Both the position numbers and the translations under genes were made by a program. 64,000 bases of DNA from Roseateles asaccharophilus. GTDB lineage: Bacteria > Pseudomonadota > Gammaproteobacteria > Burkholderiales > Burkholderiaceae_C. This document shows, piece by piece, positions 19,158 through 27,570 of the stretch. The notes under the pieces were generated by a model. That model was given only the letters and a program-made list of their open reading frames with translations, searched no databases and was not told the origin of the DNA. The stretch covers positions 20,049-84,048 of the forward strand of contig NZ_SNXE01000013.1 of NCBI RefSeq assembly GCF_004362405.1, in the 5' to 3' direction. Positions within the stretch are counted from its first letter, which is position 1, and each line of letters begins with the position of its first letter.

Positions 19158-20216
19158 ATGTCATCGACCAACTCCCCGGGCCTGATTCCCGCCACCATCC
19201 TCACCGGCTTCCTGGGCTCGGGCAAGACCACCCTGCTCAAGCGCGTGCTCTCCGAAGCCCATGGCCAGAAGATCGCCGTGATCGAGAACGAGTTCGGCGA
19301 GGAGAACATCGACAACGACATCCTGGTGGCCGATACCAATGAGCAGATCATCCAGATGAGCAATGGCTGCGTCTGCTGCACCATCCGCGAAGACCTGCGC
19401 ACCACGCTCAGCGAGCTGGCCGCCAAGCGCCGCCGCGGCGAGCTGGATTTCGAGCGCGTGGTGATCGAGACCACCGGCCTGGCCGACCCCGGCCCCGTGG
19501 CCCAGACCTTTTTCATGGATGACGAGATCGCCGAGAGCTATCTGCTGGACTCCATCCTGACCCTGGTGGACGCCAAGCATGCCGAGGAGCAGCTCAACAC
19601 CCGCCAGGAAGCGCGCCGTCAGATCGGCTTTGCTGACCAGATCTTCATCAGCAAGACCGATCTGGTGGACGCCGCGGCGGCGGACGAACTGGCCCACCGC
19701 ATCAAGCACATGAACCCGCGCGCGCCCCAGCAGCGCGTCCACTTCGGGAATGTGGACATTGCCAGCGTCTTCGACCTGCGCGGCTTCAACCTCAACGCCA
19801 AGCTGGAGATCGACCCCGATTTCCTGAATGCGGACGCGCACGACCATCACCACCATGACCATGATCACGACCATGAGCATGGCGAGCACTGCGACCACCC
19901 GCACCATCACCACCATGACGATGATGTGAAGTCCTTCGTCTTCCGCTCCGACAAGCCCTTCAACCCGGCCAAGCTGGAAGACTTCCTGGGCGCCATCGTG
20001 CAGGTCTACGGCCCCAAGATGCTGCGCTACAAGGGCGTGCTGCACATGAAGGGCACGGACAAAAAGGTGATCTTCCAGGGCGTGCACCAGCTGATGGGCT
20101 CCGACCTGGGGCCGAAGTGGCTGCCAAACGAGAAAAAGCAGAGCAAAATGGTTTTCATCGGGATCGACCTGCCCAAGGACATCCTGCTGCAGGGGCTGGA
20201 AGGCTGCCTGGCCTGA
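19158..20216 (+). CDS. CobW-family GTPase, putative zinc metallochaperone
   Basis: A 352-residue G3E GTPase. Walker A is GFLGSGKTTLLKR, the metal-binding CxCC motif is GCVCCTIREDL, the switch has ETTGLADPGPV, and the base-specificity motif is SKTD. Residues about 230-255 form a His/Asp-rich loop with more than a dozen histidines, as in zinc-handling members (ZNG1/YciC-like). The C-terminal CobW_C domain follows. It precedes dksA, and the proteins of such pairs are often part of the zinc-limitation response. The specific metal is inferred. Confidence 0.87.
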   Translation: MSSTNSPGLIPATILTGFLGSGKTTLLKRVLSEAHGQKIAVIENEFGEENIDNDILVADTNEQIIQMSNGCVCCTIREDLRTTLSELAAKRRRGELDFERVVIETTGLADPGPVAQTFFMDDEIAESYLLDSILTLVDAKHAEEQLNTRQEARRQIGFADQIFISKTDLVDAAAADELAHRIKHMNPRAPQQRVHFGNVDIASVFDLRGFNLNAKLEIDPDFLNADAHDHHHHDHDHDHEHGEHCDHPHHHHHDDDVKSFVFRSDKPFNPAKLEDFLGAIVQVYGPKMLRYKGVLHMKGTDKKVIFQGVHQLMGSDLGPKWLPNEKKQSKMVFIGIDLPKDILLQGLEGCLA

Positions 20217-20255
20217 GTCCGGGGCGGCGTCAGCACCGTGAGAGGTGAGCATGGC

Positions 20256-20261
20256 TACAAT
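20256..20261 (+). promoter_or_regulatory. Candidate -10 box for dksA
   Basis: TACAAT in the 146-bp gap between the CobW-type gene and dksA matches five of six consensus positions and would give a leader of about 95 nt. No good -35 is visible. A small hairpin (ACCTC, TTTC loop, GAGGT at 20330-20343) lies just upstream of the ribosome binding site GAGGAG. Confidence 0.35.
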
Positions 20262-20362
20262 CCGCCCCGCCCAAGCCACCCCGAGGGTCGGCATGCCCCG
20301 GCATCCGGCCCGTCCGACGCAGGTATAAGACCTCTTTCGAGGTAACGCGAGGAGACTCCGAC

Positions 20363-21061
20363 GTGAGCAAGACACCGGCCCCCAAACCCGCCCCGGCCAA
20401 GACGGCCCTCAAGGCGGCCAAGGGCGCTGCCAAGTCCGAGGCCCCGGCCCCGGAGGCGGAAAGCGCCGGCGTCGCCACCCTGGAGGCGGCAGCTACCTCG
20501 TCCTCACACACTGGCGGCAGCCGCTTTACCGACCGTTTTGCCCCTCCCAAGCCGCCCACGCGATCCATGAGTACGCCCGTGATTGAAACGTCCAAAAGCG
20601 CCGTCAAGGCCGACCCGAAACTCGCCAATGCTTGGAAAACCAAGTCCGGCCACGAGCTGACCGATGCCGAAGTGCTGGCTATGCCCGAGTCGGAGTACAT
20701 GAATGACAAGCAGATCGAGTTCTTCCGCGCCAAGCTCAATGAGCTGAAGGACGGCTTGCTGTCCAACGCCGGAGAAACCACCGAGCATCTGCGCGAAGAC
20801 ACCTCCATCGTGCCCGACCCGGCCGACCGCGCCACCATCGAGGAAGAGCACGCCCTGGAGTTGCGCACCCGCGACCGCGAGCGCAAGCTGCTCAAGAAGA
20901 TCATGCAGTCCCTGGCCCGCCTGGACAACGGCGAGTACGGCTACTGCGATGAGACCGGCGAACCCATCGGTCTGGGCCGTCTGATCGCCCGTCCTACGGC
21001 CACCCTCTCGCTCGAAGCCCAGCAGCGTCGCGAACTCAAGCAGAAAATGTTCGGGGACTGA
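20363..21061 (+). CDS. dksA: DksA-type RNA polymerase regulator lacking the zinc-finger cysteines
   Basis: A 232-residue protein. The coiled-coil with the acidic tip (SIVPDPADRATIEEEHALEL) and the C-terminal helix are DksA-like; DksA works with ppGpp at the RNA polymerase secondary channel. The four-cysteine zinc finger is reduced to one: CDETGEPIG in place of CxxC, and TLSLEA in place of CxxC. The first 75 residues are a Lys/Ala/Pro-rich extension absent from E. coli DksA. The start is GTG at 20363 with GAGGAG upstream. Single-cysteine forms are known in alpha- and betaproteobacteria and would keep working when zinc is scarce. Confidence 0.88.
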   Translation: MSKTPAPKPAPAKTALKAAKGAAKSEAPAPEAESAGVATLEAAATSSSHTGGSRFTDRFAPPKPPTRSMSTPVIETSKSAVKADPKLANAWKTKSGHELTDAEVLAMPESEYMNDKQIEFFRAKLNELKDGLLSNAGETTEHLREDTSIVPDPADRATIEEEHALELRTRDRERKLLKKIMQSLARLDNGEYGYCDETGEPIGLGRLIARPTATLSLEAQQRRELKQKMFGD

Positions 21062-21069
21062 TGACTCCG

Positions 21070-21148
21070 CCCCTACGCGCTGCGCGCGCCCCCTCAAGGG
21101 GGCACGCCCCTAGGACCGGCAGAGCCGGATCCTGGGGCGTCGCTCGGC
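21070..21148. repeat. Structured intergenic repeat, copy A
   Basis: This 79-bp element after dksA is closely similar to copy B at 23009-23084. It begins CCCCTACGCGCTGCGCGCG and contains two predicted hairpins: CCCCCTCAAGGGGG, then a long stem ACGCCCC/GGGGCGT plus AGGA/TCCT plus CCGGC/GCCGG around an AGA loop. In copy B the outer stem is GAGCCC/GGGCTC, so both arms changed together. It is probably a REP-like element that also serves as a 3'-end structure. Confidence 0.7.
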
Positions 21149-21207
21149 GGACTTCGGCGGGGGGCGGTCGCTAGTCGACCCTTGTTTACTAATCAGGTCC
21201 AGCGCGC

Positions 21208-23004
21208 ATGTCAGAACCGAAAGACGGCGAGAGTTTTCTGCGCAAGGTCGCGCGCTTTGTCGCGAATCCGACCACGGACTGGGCCGAGATCAATTCGCGC
21301 CAGGATGATCCCGAGGGGGATCTCGCCAAAGCCGAGTTGCGCGCCATGGTCGAGCGCAAGCGCCGCAATGACTTCGTGCGCAAGCGCGAGCTGGACATGC
21401 TGCGCCGCATACGCCAGGAAGGCCTGAGCCCGGAGCAGCTGGCGGCCCTGGGGAGCTCTTCGCGCATCGACGAGATGGAGCGCGCCAACAGCGGGCTCAA
21501 TTCCAAGATCGACCACGGGGTCAAGGCCAAGATCGATCAGATCGAGCAGCAGATGGTGGGCGAGAGTTTCGCGCCCACGCAGATGTCCGGCGCCTCACAC
21601 CCCCCCGGCTTTTTCGAGACCAGCACCCGGCCGGTGCATTTCGAACCCACCGTGCCGGACGAGCCGCGGGCCTCCGAGCGCCCCGGAGCCACCCTGGAAT
21701 GGCGGGATACGCCCCCCGCCCCGGCGGCCGCGGTCATGGGCGGCGGTCTGCCCCCGCTCTCGGATGCCAAGCCCAGCCGTCTGCCCAGCGTGCCGACGCT
21801 GACGGCGGTGCATGTGCCAAGCCCCACACCGGCGCCGGTGCCGGCACCCGTCCCAGTGCCTGCCCCTGCGCCACTGAGCTTCCGCGTCGCCGAGGATGCG
21901 GCCGTGGAGGTGGCCGAGCTGATTCATGACTCCGAGCTGGACGAGATGGTCATCGCCTTCGCGAATGCCGACTACGAGTCCTGCGAGCGCGGCCTGCTGA
22001 GTCTGGTGGACAAGGCCGGTCCGCGCCACCTGCACCCGGAAACCTGGCTGGTGCTCTTCGACTTGTACCGGGCCACGGCCCAGCAGTCCAAGTTCGAGGC
22101 CCTGGCCGTGGATTACGCCCAGCTGTTCGGCCTTTCGGCGCCGCAGTGGTTCTCCCTGCCCAAGCTCGTCGCCGAGAGCCTGAGCAAGGAGCGCGCGCCC
22201 ATGGGCAGCGCCGGCGGCGTGGCCTGGGCCGCGCCCGAGTATCTGGATGCCGAGGCCGTGGCCTTGCTGGCCAAGCGCGCCCAGAACCATCCCATGCCCT
22301 GGGTCCTGGACTGGGCGCCGCTCAAGCAGCTGGACACCGAAGGCGGCGCCAAGCTGCGCGAGCTCTTCCGTGCCTGGGCAAGCCAGCAGGTCGATATGCG
22401 CTGGCTGGCGGGCGACCACCTGCTGCAGCTGCTCAAGGAACTGGCCCCGGTGGGCAACCGCGATGTGGATCCGGCGCTGTGGATGCTGCGCCTGGAGGCC
22501 TTGCGCCTGGTGAACCGCCCCGATCAGTTCGACGAAGCCGCCATCGACTACTGCGTGACCTATGAGGTGTCGCCCCCCTCCTGGGAAAAGACCAGCTGCC
22601 GGGTGCGCGTCAGCGGCCTGACCCTGTCCACCAGTTCCCCACCCGCGCCCACGGTGACCCAAGGCAGCGAACACTCCACCAGCTTCCTGGAGTCCAGCAT
22701 CACCGACCCCGGCGGCCTGCCCAGCAGCGTGCAGCTGGAGCTCAGCGGCCAGCTCAGCGGAGACATCAGCGAAACCCTGCGCCTGATGAGCGGCGAGTTG
22801 CGCGCGGCCACCCAGATCACGATTGCCTGCTCGCGCCTGATTCGCCTGGACTTCATGGCGGCCGGCGATCTGCTCAACTGGGTGCTGGCGCGCCGCAGCG
22901 AGAACCGCAGCGTGACCTTCACCGACACGCACCGCCTGGTCTCCCTGTTCTTCGGTGCCATGGGCATTGATGAGCATGCGCGGATCAAAGTCCGCATCAA
23001 TTGA
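21208..23004 (+). CDS. Conserved protein of unknown function with C-terminal STAS-like domain
   Basis: A 598-residue protein. Residues 1-100 are charged and helical. Residues about 130-230 are a Pro/Ala-rich disordered linker (PSPTPAPVPAPVPVPAPAP). Residues 235-460 are a helical-repeat region. The last 95 residues (VQLELSGQLSGDISETLRLM, then CSRLIRLDFMAAGDLLNWV, SVTFTDTHRLVSLFFGAMG) resemble a STAS/anti-anti-sigma fold without an obvious phosphorylatable Ser. It lies between the two structured repeats and just upstream of hslVU; I recall homologues there in other Burkholderiales. The start at 21208 fits the charged N-terminus. No function is assigned. Confidence 0.65.
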   Translation: MSEPKDGESFLRKVARFVANPTTDWAEINSRQDDPEGDLAKAELRAMVERKRRNDFVRKRELDMLRRIRQEGLSPEQLAALGSSSRIDEMERANSGLNSKIDHGVKAKIDQIEQQMVGESFAPTQMSGASHPPGFFETSTRPVHFEPTVPDEPRASERPGATLEWRDTPPAPAAAVMGGGLPPLSDAKPSRLPSVPTLTAVHVPSPTPAPVPAPVPVPAPAPLSFRVAEDAAVEVAELIHDSELDEMVIAFANADYESCERGLLSLVDKAGPRHLHPETWLVLFDLYRATAQQSKFEALAVDYAQLFGLSAPQWFSLPKLVAESLSKERAPMGSAGGVAWAAPEYLDAEAVALLAKRAQNHPMPWVLDWAPLKQLDTEGGAKLRELFRAWASQQVDMRWLAGDHLLQLLKELAPVGNRDVDPALWMLRLEALRLVNRPDQFDEAAIDYCVTYEVSPPSWEKTSCRVRVSGLTLSTSSPPAPTVTQGSEHSTSFLESSITDPGGLPSSVQLELSGQLSGDISETLRLMSGELRAATQITIACSRLIRLDFMAAGDLLNWVLARRSENRSVTFTDTHRLVSLFFGAMGIDEHARIKVRIN

Positions 23005-23008
23005 CCCA

Positions 23009-23084
23009 CCCCTACGCGCTGCGCGCGCCCCTCTAGGGGCGAGCCCATAGGCCCGGCAGAGCCGGATCCTTGGGCTCCGCGCGG
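23009..23084. repeat. Structured intergenic repeat, copy B
   Basis: This is the second copy of the element at 21070-21148, placed right after the STAS-like gene. The first 19 bases are identical to copy A. The main stem is GAGCCC/GGGCTC with CCGGC/GCCGG around the same AGA loop. The shorter hairpin is CCCCTCTAGGGG. The two copies flank the same gene in the same orientation. Confidence 0.7.
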
Positions 23085-23102
23085 TCAAGTCAATCGCGGT
23101 GG

Positions 23103-23129
23103 TTGAAACTGCGGGCGGGGCCCCTATAT
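23103..23129 (+). promoter_or_regulatory. Candidate sigma-32 (heat-shock) promoter of hslVU
   Basis: TTGAAA (23103-23108), a 12-bp spacer and CCCCTATAT (23121-23129) closely fit the heat-shock consensus CTTGAAA-N13to15-CCCCATNT. HslVU is a classical heat-shock operon. The predicted start point (about 23136) is only a few bases before the hslV ATG, downstream of the GGAG at 23130-23133, so the transcript from this site would be almost leaderless. Confidence 0.6.
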
Positions 23130-23138
23130 GGAGTCGCT

Positions 23139-23702
23139 ATGGATTCCTCTCCCTCCCAACAGCAGGCGCCGGTGTATCACGGCACCACCATCGTCTCGGT
23201 GCGGCGCAATGGCCAGGTGGCCATCGGTGGCGATGGTCAGGTGACCCTGGGCCATATCGTCGTCAAGTCCAGCGCGCGCAAGGTGCGCAAGCTCTACCGC
23301 GAGCAGGTGCTGGCCGGCTTTGCCGGCGCCACGGCCGATGCCTTCACCCTGTTCGAACGCTTCGAGGCCAAGCTGGAGAAGCACCAGGGCCATCTGGTGC
23401 GGGCCGCCGTGGAGCTGACCCGCGACTGGCGTACCGACCGCGTGTTGCGGCGTCTGGAAGCCATGCTGGCCGTGGCCGACCGCTCGGCCTCCCTCATCAT
23501 CACCGGCAACGGCGATGTGCTGGAACCCGAGCAGGGCATCGTGGCCATAGGCTCCGGCGGCGCCTACGCCCAGGCCGCCGCCAAGGCCTTGCTCAACCAC
23601 AGCGAGCTCGGCGCGGCCGATATCGTGAAGCAGTCCCTCACCATTGCCGGCGAGATCTGCATCTACACCAATCTGAACCACACCATCGAGACGCTGGACT
23701 GA
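23139..23702 (+). CDS. hslV: ATP-dependent protease peptidase subunit HslV
   Basis: A 187-residue threonine peptidase related to the proteasome beta subunit. The catalytic Thr lies in [20 protein letters not shown] and must be exposed by removal of the first 15 residues. The [13 protein letters not shown] and [15 protein letters not shown] blocks are typical. The ATG at 23139 has GGAG 5 bp upstream. HslV assembles with HslU as a two-tier protease that degrades misfolded proteins. Confidence 0.96.
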   Translation: MDSSPSQQQAPVYHGTTIVSVRRNGQVAIGGDGQVTLGHIVVKSSARKVRKLYREQVLAGFAGATADAFTLFERFEAKLEKHQGHLVRAAVELTRDWRTDRVLRRLEAMLAVADRSASLIITGNGDVLEPEQGIVAIGSGGAYAQAAAKALLNHSELGAADIVKQSLTIAGEICIYTNLNHTIETLD

Positions 23703-23707
23703 GGCTT

Positions 23708-25012
23708 ATGAGCATGACCCCGCAGGAGATCGTCTCCGAACTCGACCGCCATATCGTCGGCCAGAACGCCGCCAAGCGCGCCGTGGCCATTGCCCTGCGC
23801 AACCGCTGGCGCCGCCAGCAGGTGGACGAGAAGCTGCGTGCCGAGATCACGCCCAAGAACATCCTGATGATCGGCCCCACCGGCGTGGGCAAGACCGAGA
23901 TCGCGCGTCGCCTGGCCAAGCTGGCCGATGCGCCCTTCATCAAGGTGGAGGCCACCAAGTTCACCGAGGTGGGCTATGTGGGCAAGGACGTGGACTCCAT
24001 CGTGCGCGATCTGATGGATGTGGCCATCAAGCAGGAGCGCGAGCGCCAGATGCGCCTGCAGCGCACCCGCGCCGAGGATGCCGCCGAGGAACGCGTGCTT
24101 GACGCCCTGGTGCCCGGCAGCGAGCCGGACAACAGCACCCGCCAGCTCATGCGCAAGCGCCTGCGCGAGGGCACCATGAACGACAAGGAGATCGAGATCG
24201 ACGTGCTGGAGGCCAAGCCCAGCATGGAAATTCTGGGGCCCCAGGGCATGGAGGAAATGGCCGAGCAGCTCAAGAGCATGTTCGCCCAGATGGGCGGCGC
24301 CAAGCGCAAGAGCCGCAAGCTCAAGATCGGCGAGGCGATGAAGCTGCTGGTGGACGAGGAAGCCGGCAAGCTGGTCAACGAGGACGAGATCAAGACCGCC
24401 GCCCTGCACAACGCCCAGGAGAACGGCATCGTCTTCATCGACGAGATCGACAAGGTGGCTAGCCGCTCCGACCACGGCGGCAGCACGGCCGATGTCTCGC
24501 GCCAGGGCGTGCAGCGCGATCTGCTGCCCCTGGTGGAGGGCACGACGGTCAACACCAAGTACGGCATGGTCAAGACCGATCACATGCTCTTCATCGCCTC
24601 CGGCGCCTTCCACCTGAGCAAGCCCAGCGATCTGATCCCCGAGTTGCAGGGCCGCTTCCCGATTCGTGTCGAACTCGGCTCCCTGTCGGTGGAAGACTTC
24701 GAGGCCATTCTCACCAGCACCCACGCCAGCCTGGTCAAGCAGTACCAGGCCCTGCTGGCCACCGAAGGCCTGGATCTGCAGCTCAGCAGCGACGCCATAC
24801 GCCGCCTGGCCCAGATCGCCTTTGAGGTGAACGAGCGTACCGAGAACATCGGCGCGCGCCGACTGGCCACGGTGATGGAACGCCTGCTGGACGAGATCAG
24901 CTTCGACGCCCACAAGCATGCCGGTCAGACCCTGACCCTGGACGCCGCCGCCGTGGACGCCAAGCTGGGCGAGCTCGCGAAGAACGAAGATTTGAGCCGC
25001 TTCATCCTCTGA
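23708..25012 (+). CDS. hslU: HslU ATPase subunit of the HslVU protease
   Basis: A 434-residue AAA+ unfoldase. It begins [19 protein letters not shown] and has Walker [16 protein letters not shown], the pore motif GYVGKDV, Walker [12 protein letters not shown] and the C-terminal LSRFIL tail that docks on HslV. The start is 5 bp after the hslV stop. It recognises, unfolds and threads substrates into HslV. Confidence 0.97.
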   Translation: MSMTPQEIVSELDRHIVGQNAAKRAVAIALRNRWRRQQVDEKLRAEITPKNILMIGPTGVGKTEIARRLAKLADAPFIKVEATKFTEVGYVGKDVDSIVRDLMDVAIKQERERQMRLQRTRAEDAAEERVLDALVPGSEPDNSTRQLMRKRLREGTMNDKEIEIDVLEAKPSMEILGPQGMEEMAEQLKSMFAQMGGAKRKSRKLKIGEAMKLLVDEEAGKLVNEDEIKTAALHNAQENGIVFIDEIDKVASRSDHGGSTADVSRQGVQRDLLPLVEGTTVNTKYGMVKTDHMLFIASGAFHLSKPSDLIPELQGRFPIRVELGSLSVEDFEAILTSTHASLVKQYQALLATEGLDLQLSSDAIRRLAQIAFEVNERTENIGARRLATVMERLLDEISFDAHKHAGQTLTLDAAAVDAKLGELAKNEDLSRFIL

Positions 25013-25059
25013 CGGCTTGCCGCATTCGGCACCACGCTTGGGGGTGCCGGGCAGGCCGC

Positions 25060-25830
25060 TCAGAGCGCCAGCCGGTGCGACTGCAGGGTCAGGATGCCGT
25101 CGAAGATCAGGCTCTCGATCAGCTCATGGGGAATGTCCAGGGCGGGCGAGACTTTCCAGCCGGCACCGCCGGTCATCAGGGTCAGGGGCTCATGTCCGGC
25201 CCGCTTGGCCAGATGGCGGTGCATGCGCTCGATGGCGCCGGTGATGGCGTAGTTGCCGCCGCTGGTCAGCGCGTCCGAGGTATTGGTCGGGAATTCGCGC
25301 ACCTCGCCCGTAGGCACCCGCAGGCCAGCCGTCCCCCCCTCCAGGGCTCGCAGCATGATGCCGTGCCCTGGCAGGATCAGCCCGCCGAGAAAGCGGCCCT
25401 GGGCGTCTAGGGCGTCCACGGTCACGGCCGTTCCAATCATCACCACCAGACAGGCGCGGGCCGGGCCACGCGCCAGCACATGGTGCCGCGCCCCGATCTG
25501 GGCCACAAAGCGATCGGCGCCCAGCCGACCCGGATGGTCATAGCCATTGATCACCCCACCCGCCTGCGCGCTGGAGACCACCCAGCGCGGCTCCACATCC
25601 CAGAGCTCCATCTGTTCTTCCACGCGGCGGCGCACCGCGTCTCCGGCCACATTGCAGCCCAGCATGGTGCGGGGCGGCTGAGGCAGGTTCTGCCAGCCGC
25701 GCTCGGCCAAGCGTTCGATGTTCTCAAGAAATTCAGCCCCATGCGCAAGCAGAGCCGCACCGGGCTGCGGGGTCGCGTAAAGCGCCCACTTCAGGCGCGT
25801 ATTGCCGATATCGATGGCCAGAAAGCTCAT
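25060..25830 (-). CDS. coaX: Type III pantothenate kinase
   Basis: A 256-residue kinase of the acetate/sugar kinase fold. The N-terminal phosphate motif is [13 protein letters not shown], followed by [13 protein letters not shown] and [20 protein letters not shown] with the catalytic Asp. It makes 4'-phosphopantothenate, the first step of CoA synthesis. In many betaproteobacteria it follows birA, but no birA is seen here. It is convergent with hslU, 47 bp apart. Confidence 0.93.
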   Translation of the reverse strand: MSFLAIDIGNTRLKWALYATPQPGAALLAHGAEFLENIERLAERGWQNLPQPPRTMLGCNVAGDAVRRRVEEQMELWDVEPRWVVSSAQAGGVINGYDHPGRLGADRFVAQIGARHHVLARGPARACLVVMIGTAVTVDALDAQGRFLGGLILPGHGIMLRALEGGTAGLRVPTGEVREFPTNTSDALTSGGNYAITGAIERMHRHLAKRAGHEPLTLMTGGAGWKVSPALDIPHELIESLIFDGILTLQSHRLAL

Positions 25831-25879
25831 GGCGTGAAATATTGAGGGGCGAGAGCGTTGCCCAAAGCCTAACAGAGGC

Positions 25880-25907
25880 TCAAGCTAGCGAGACTTCGCG
25901 CCGATAT
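25880..25907 (+). promoter_or_regulatory. Candidate sigma-28 (FliA) promoter of the chemoreceptor pair
   Basis: TCAAGCTA (25880-25887), 12 bp, then GCCGATAT (25900-25907) resembles the flagellar class-3 consensus TAAAGTTT-N11-GCCGATAA. The -10 half matches seven of eight bases. It is 78 bp before the first chemoreceptor gene. Confidence 0.6.
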
Positions 25908-25984
25908 CGAGCGATAGGACGCTCTACGTTCGGCCGACCTGCGTCCGCGATGTCCGCCAACAGCAAGTACAACGGAGACATGCC

Positions 25985-27523
25985 ATGAAGTCGCTCTCGA
26001 TCACCACCAAGCTCTGGTTGCCCATCGCTGGTCTGGCCCTGATGGTTTTGCTGATGACGGCGGTCTCCGCGAGTCGTACCGCCAAGCTGCAAGCCGAAGC
26101 ACAGCTCACCCAGGCCGAGCAACAGCGCAAATTCGAGCTCGCCTTGCGCTGGCGCGGACTGACCGAGTCGAACGCCACCCGAGCCACCGCCGGGCTGCTC
26201 AGCAGCGATCCCGCCGTCGCTTCGACGCTCAAGCCGCAGATCGAAGCCACCACGGCCACCATCTCGGAGATGCAAAAAGAGCTGGAAGGGCTGGCCAACT
26301 CGGCGCCGGAGAAGGCAGTCATGGCCCGCATCGCCGAGACTCGCAAGAGCTACATCGCCATACGCAACGAAGCCAGCAAGCTCAAGAGCGAGGGCCAGGC
26401 CGAGGCCTCTGTGCAATTGCTGCAAAGCAAGATGCAGCCGGCCATCGCCACCTATCTGGAAGCCCAGGCCGACTTTGTGAAACTGCAGCAACAGCGCTCC
26501 GGGGAACTGCGCGAGCAGGCCGGTGCACAGCGCATGCGCACGGTGTGGATGGTTGCCGGCGCGATGAGTCTCATCACACTGGCCCTGGCTGTCGCGACGG
26601 CCTATCAGGTGCGGTCGATTGCCATGCCGCTGCGCGAACTGGTGCGTGAGGCCGAGCGCATCGGCTCGGGCGATCTGGCCGCCGCGCCCCTGAGCCAGCG
26701 CAGTGACGAGATCGGCGAGGTGCAGCGTGCCCTGGCCGCCATGCGCGAGGCCCTGGCCCGGGCCCTGTCCCAAGTGCGCCACAGCGCCGACAGCATACAG
26801 ACCGCCAGTGCCGAGATCGCCAGCGGCAATGCCGACCTCTCTACCCGCACCGAGCAGACCGCCTCCAATCTGCAGCAGACCGCCAGCTCCATGAGCCAGC
26901 TCACCGGCGCCGTGCGCCAGAGCGCCGACGCCGCCGGCACGGCCAATCAGCTGGCCACGAGCGCGGCCGAGGTGGCGCAACGGGGCGGCGCCGTGGTGGG
27001 GCAGGTGGTCAGCACCATGGGCGAGATCAATGACAGCTCGCGCAAGATCTCCGACATCATCGGCACCATCGACGGCATCGCCTTCCAGACCAATATCCTG
27101 GCCCTGAACGCGGCCGTGGAAGCCGCCCGCGCGGGCGAGCAGGGTCGCGGCTTTGCCGTGGTGGCCGGCGAGGTTCGCAGCCTGGCCCAGCGCTCGGCCT
27201 CGGCGGCGCGCGAGATCAAAGCGCTGATCGGCAACAGCGTGGAACGGGTGGAGGCCGGCACCCGTCTGGTGCAGGACGCCGGCAGCACCATGAACGAGAT
27301 CGTGGCCAGCGTGCAGCGCGTGGCCGACATCATTGCCGAGATCGGCGCCGGGGCGGGCGAGCAAAGCCAGGGCATCAGCACGATCAACACGGCGGTTAAC
27401 CAGCTTGACCAAATGACCCAGCAAAATGCGGCCCTGGTGGAAGAGAGTGCCGCCGCGGCAGAGTCTCTGAAGGATCAGGCTCAGCGCCTGTCCGAGGTGG
27501 TCGCCACCTTCAGGCTGGGCTGA
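25985..27523 (+). CDS. Methyl-accepting chemotaxis protein
   Basis: A 512-residue transmembrane chemoreceptor. One membrane helix lies at residues about 10-30 ([20 protein letters not shown]) and a second at about 190-208. They enclose a four-helix-bundle-type periplasmic sensor. A HAMP domain and a long cytoplasmic coiled coil follow. The hairpin tip that binds CheA/CheW reads [20 protein letters not shown], then [15 protein letters not shown]. The protein ends VVATFRLG without a CheR-binding pentapeptide. The ligand is unknown. It is followed 47 bp later by a second receptor of the same type. Confidence 0.92.
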   Translation: MKSLSITTKLWLPIAGLALMVLLMTAVSASRTAKLQAEAQLTQAEQQRKFELALRWRGLTESNATRATAGLLSSDPAVASTLKPQIEATTATISEMQKELEGLANSAPEKAVMARIAETRKSYIAIRNEASKLKSEGQAEASVQLLQSKMQPAIATYLEAQADFVKLQQQRSGELREQAGAQRMRTVWMVAGAMSLITLALAVATAYQVRSIAMPLRELVREAERIGSGDLAAAPLSQRSDEIGEVQRALAAMREALARALSQVRHSADSIQTASAEIASGNADLSTRTEQTASNLQQTASSMSQLTGAVRQSADAAGTANQLATSAAEVAQRGGAVVGQVVSTMGEINDSSRKISDIIGTIDGIAFQTNILALNAAVEAARAGEQGRGFAVVAGEVRSLAQRSASAAREIKALIGNSVERVEAGTRLVQDAGSTMNEIVASVQRVADIIAEIGAGAGEQSQGISTINTAVNQLDQMTQQNAALVEESAAAAESLKDQAQRLSEVVATFRLG

Positions 27524-27570
27524 GTGCGCCGCTCACCAACCAAAAGCTTGAACGAGATAGAGGAACTTCC

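Noticed and set aside
19845..19925. Tandem-looking CAC/CAT repeat
   Set aside because: It is the coding sequence of the His-rich loop of the CobW-type GTPase, which has a biological reason and stays in frame.
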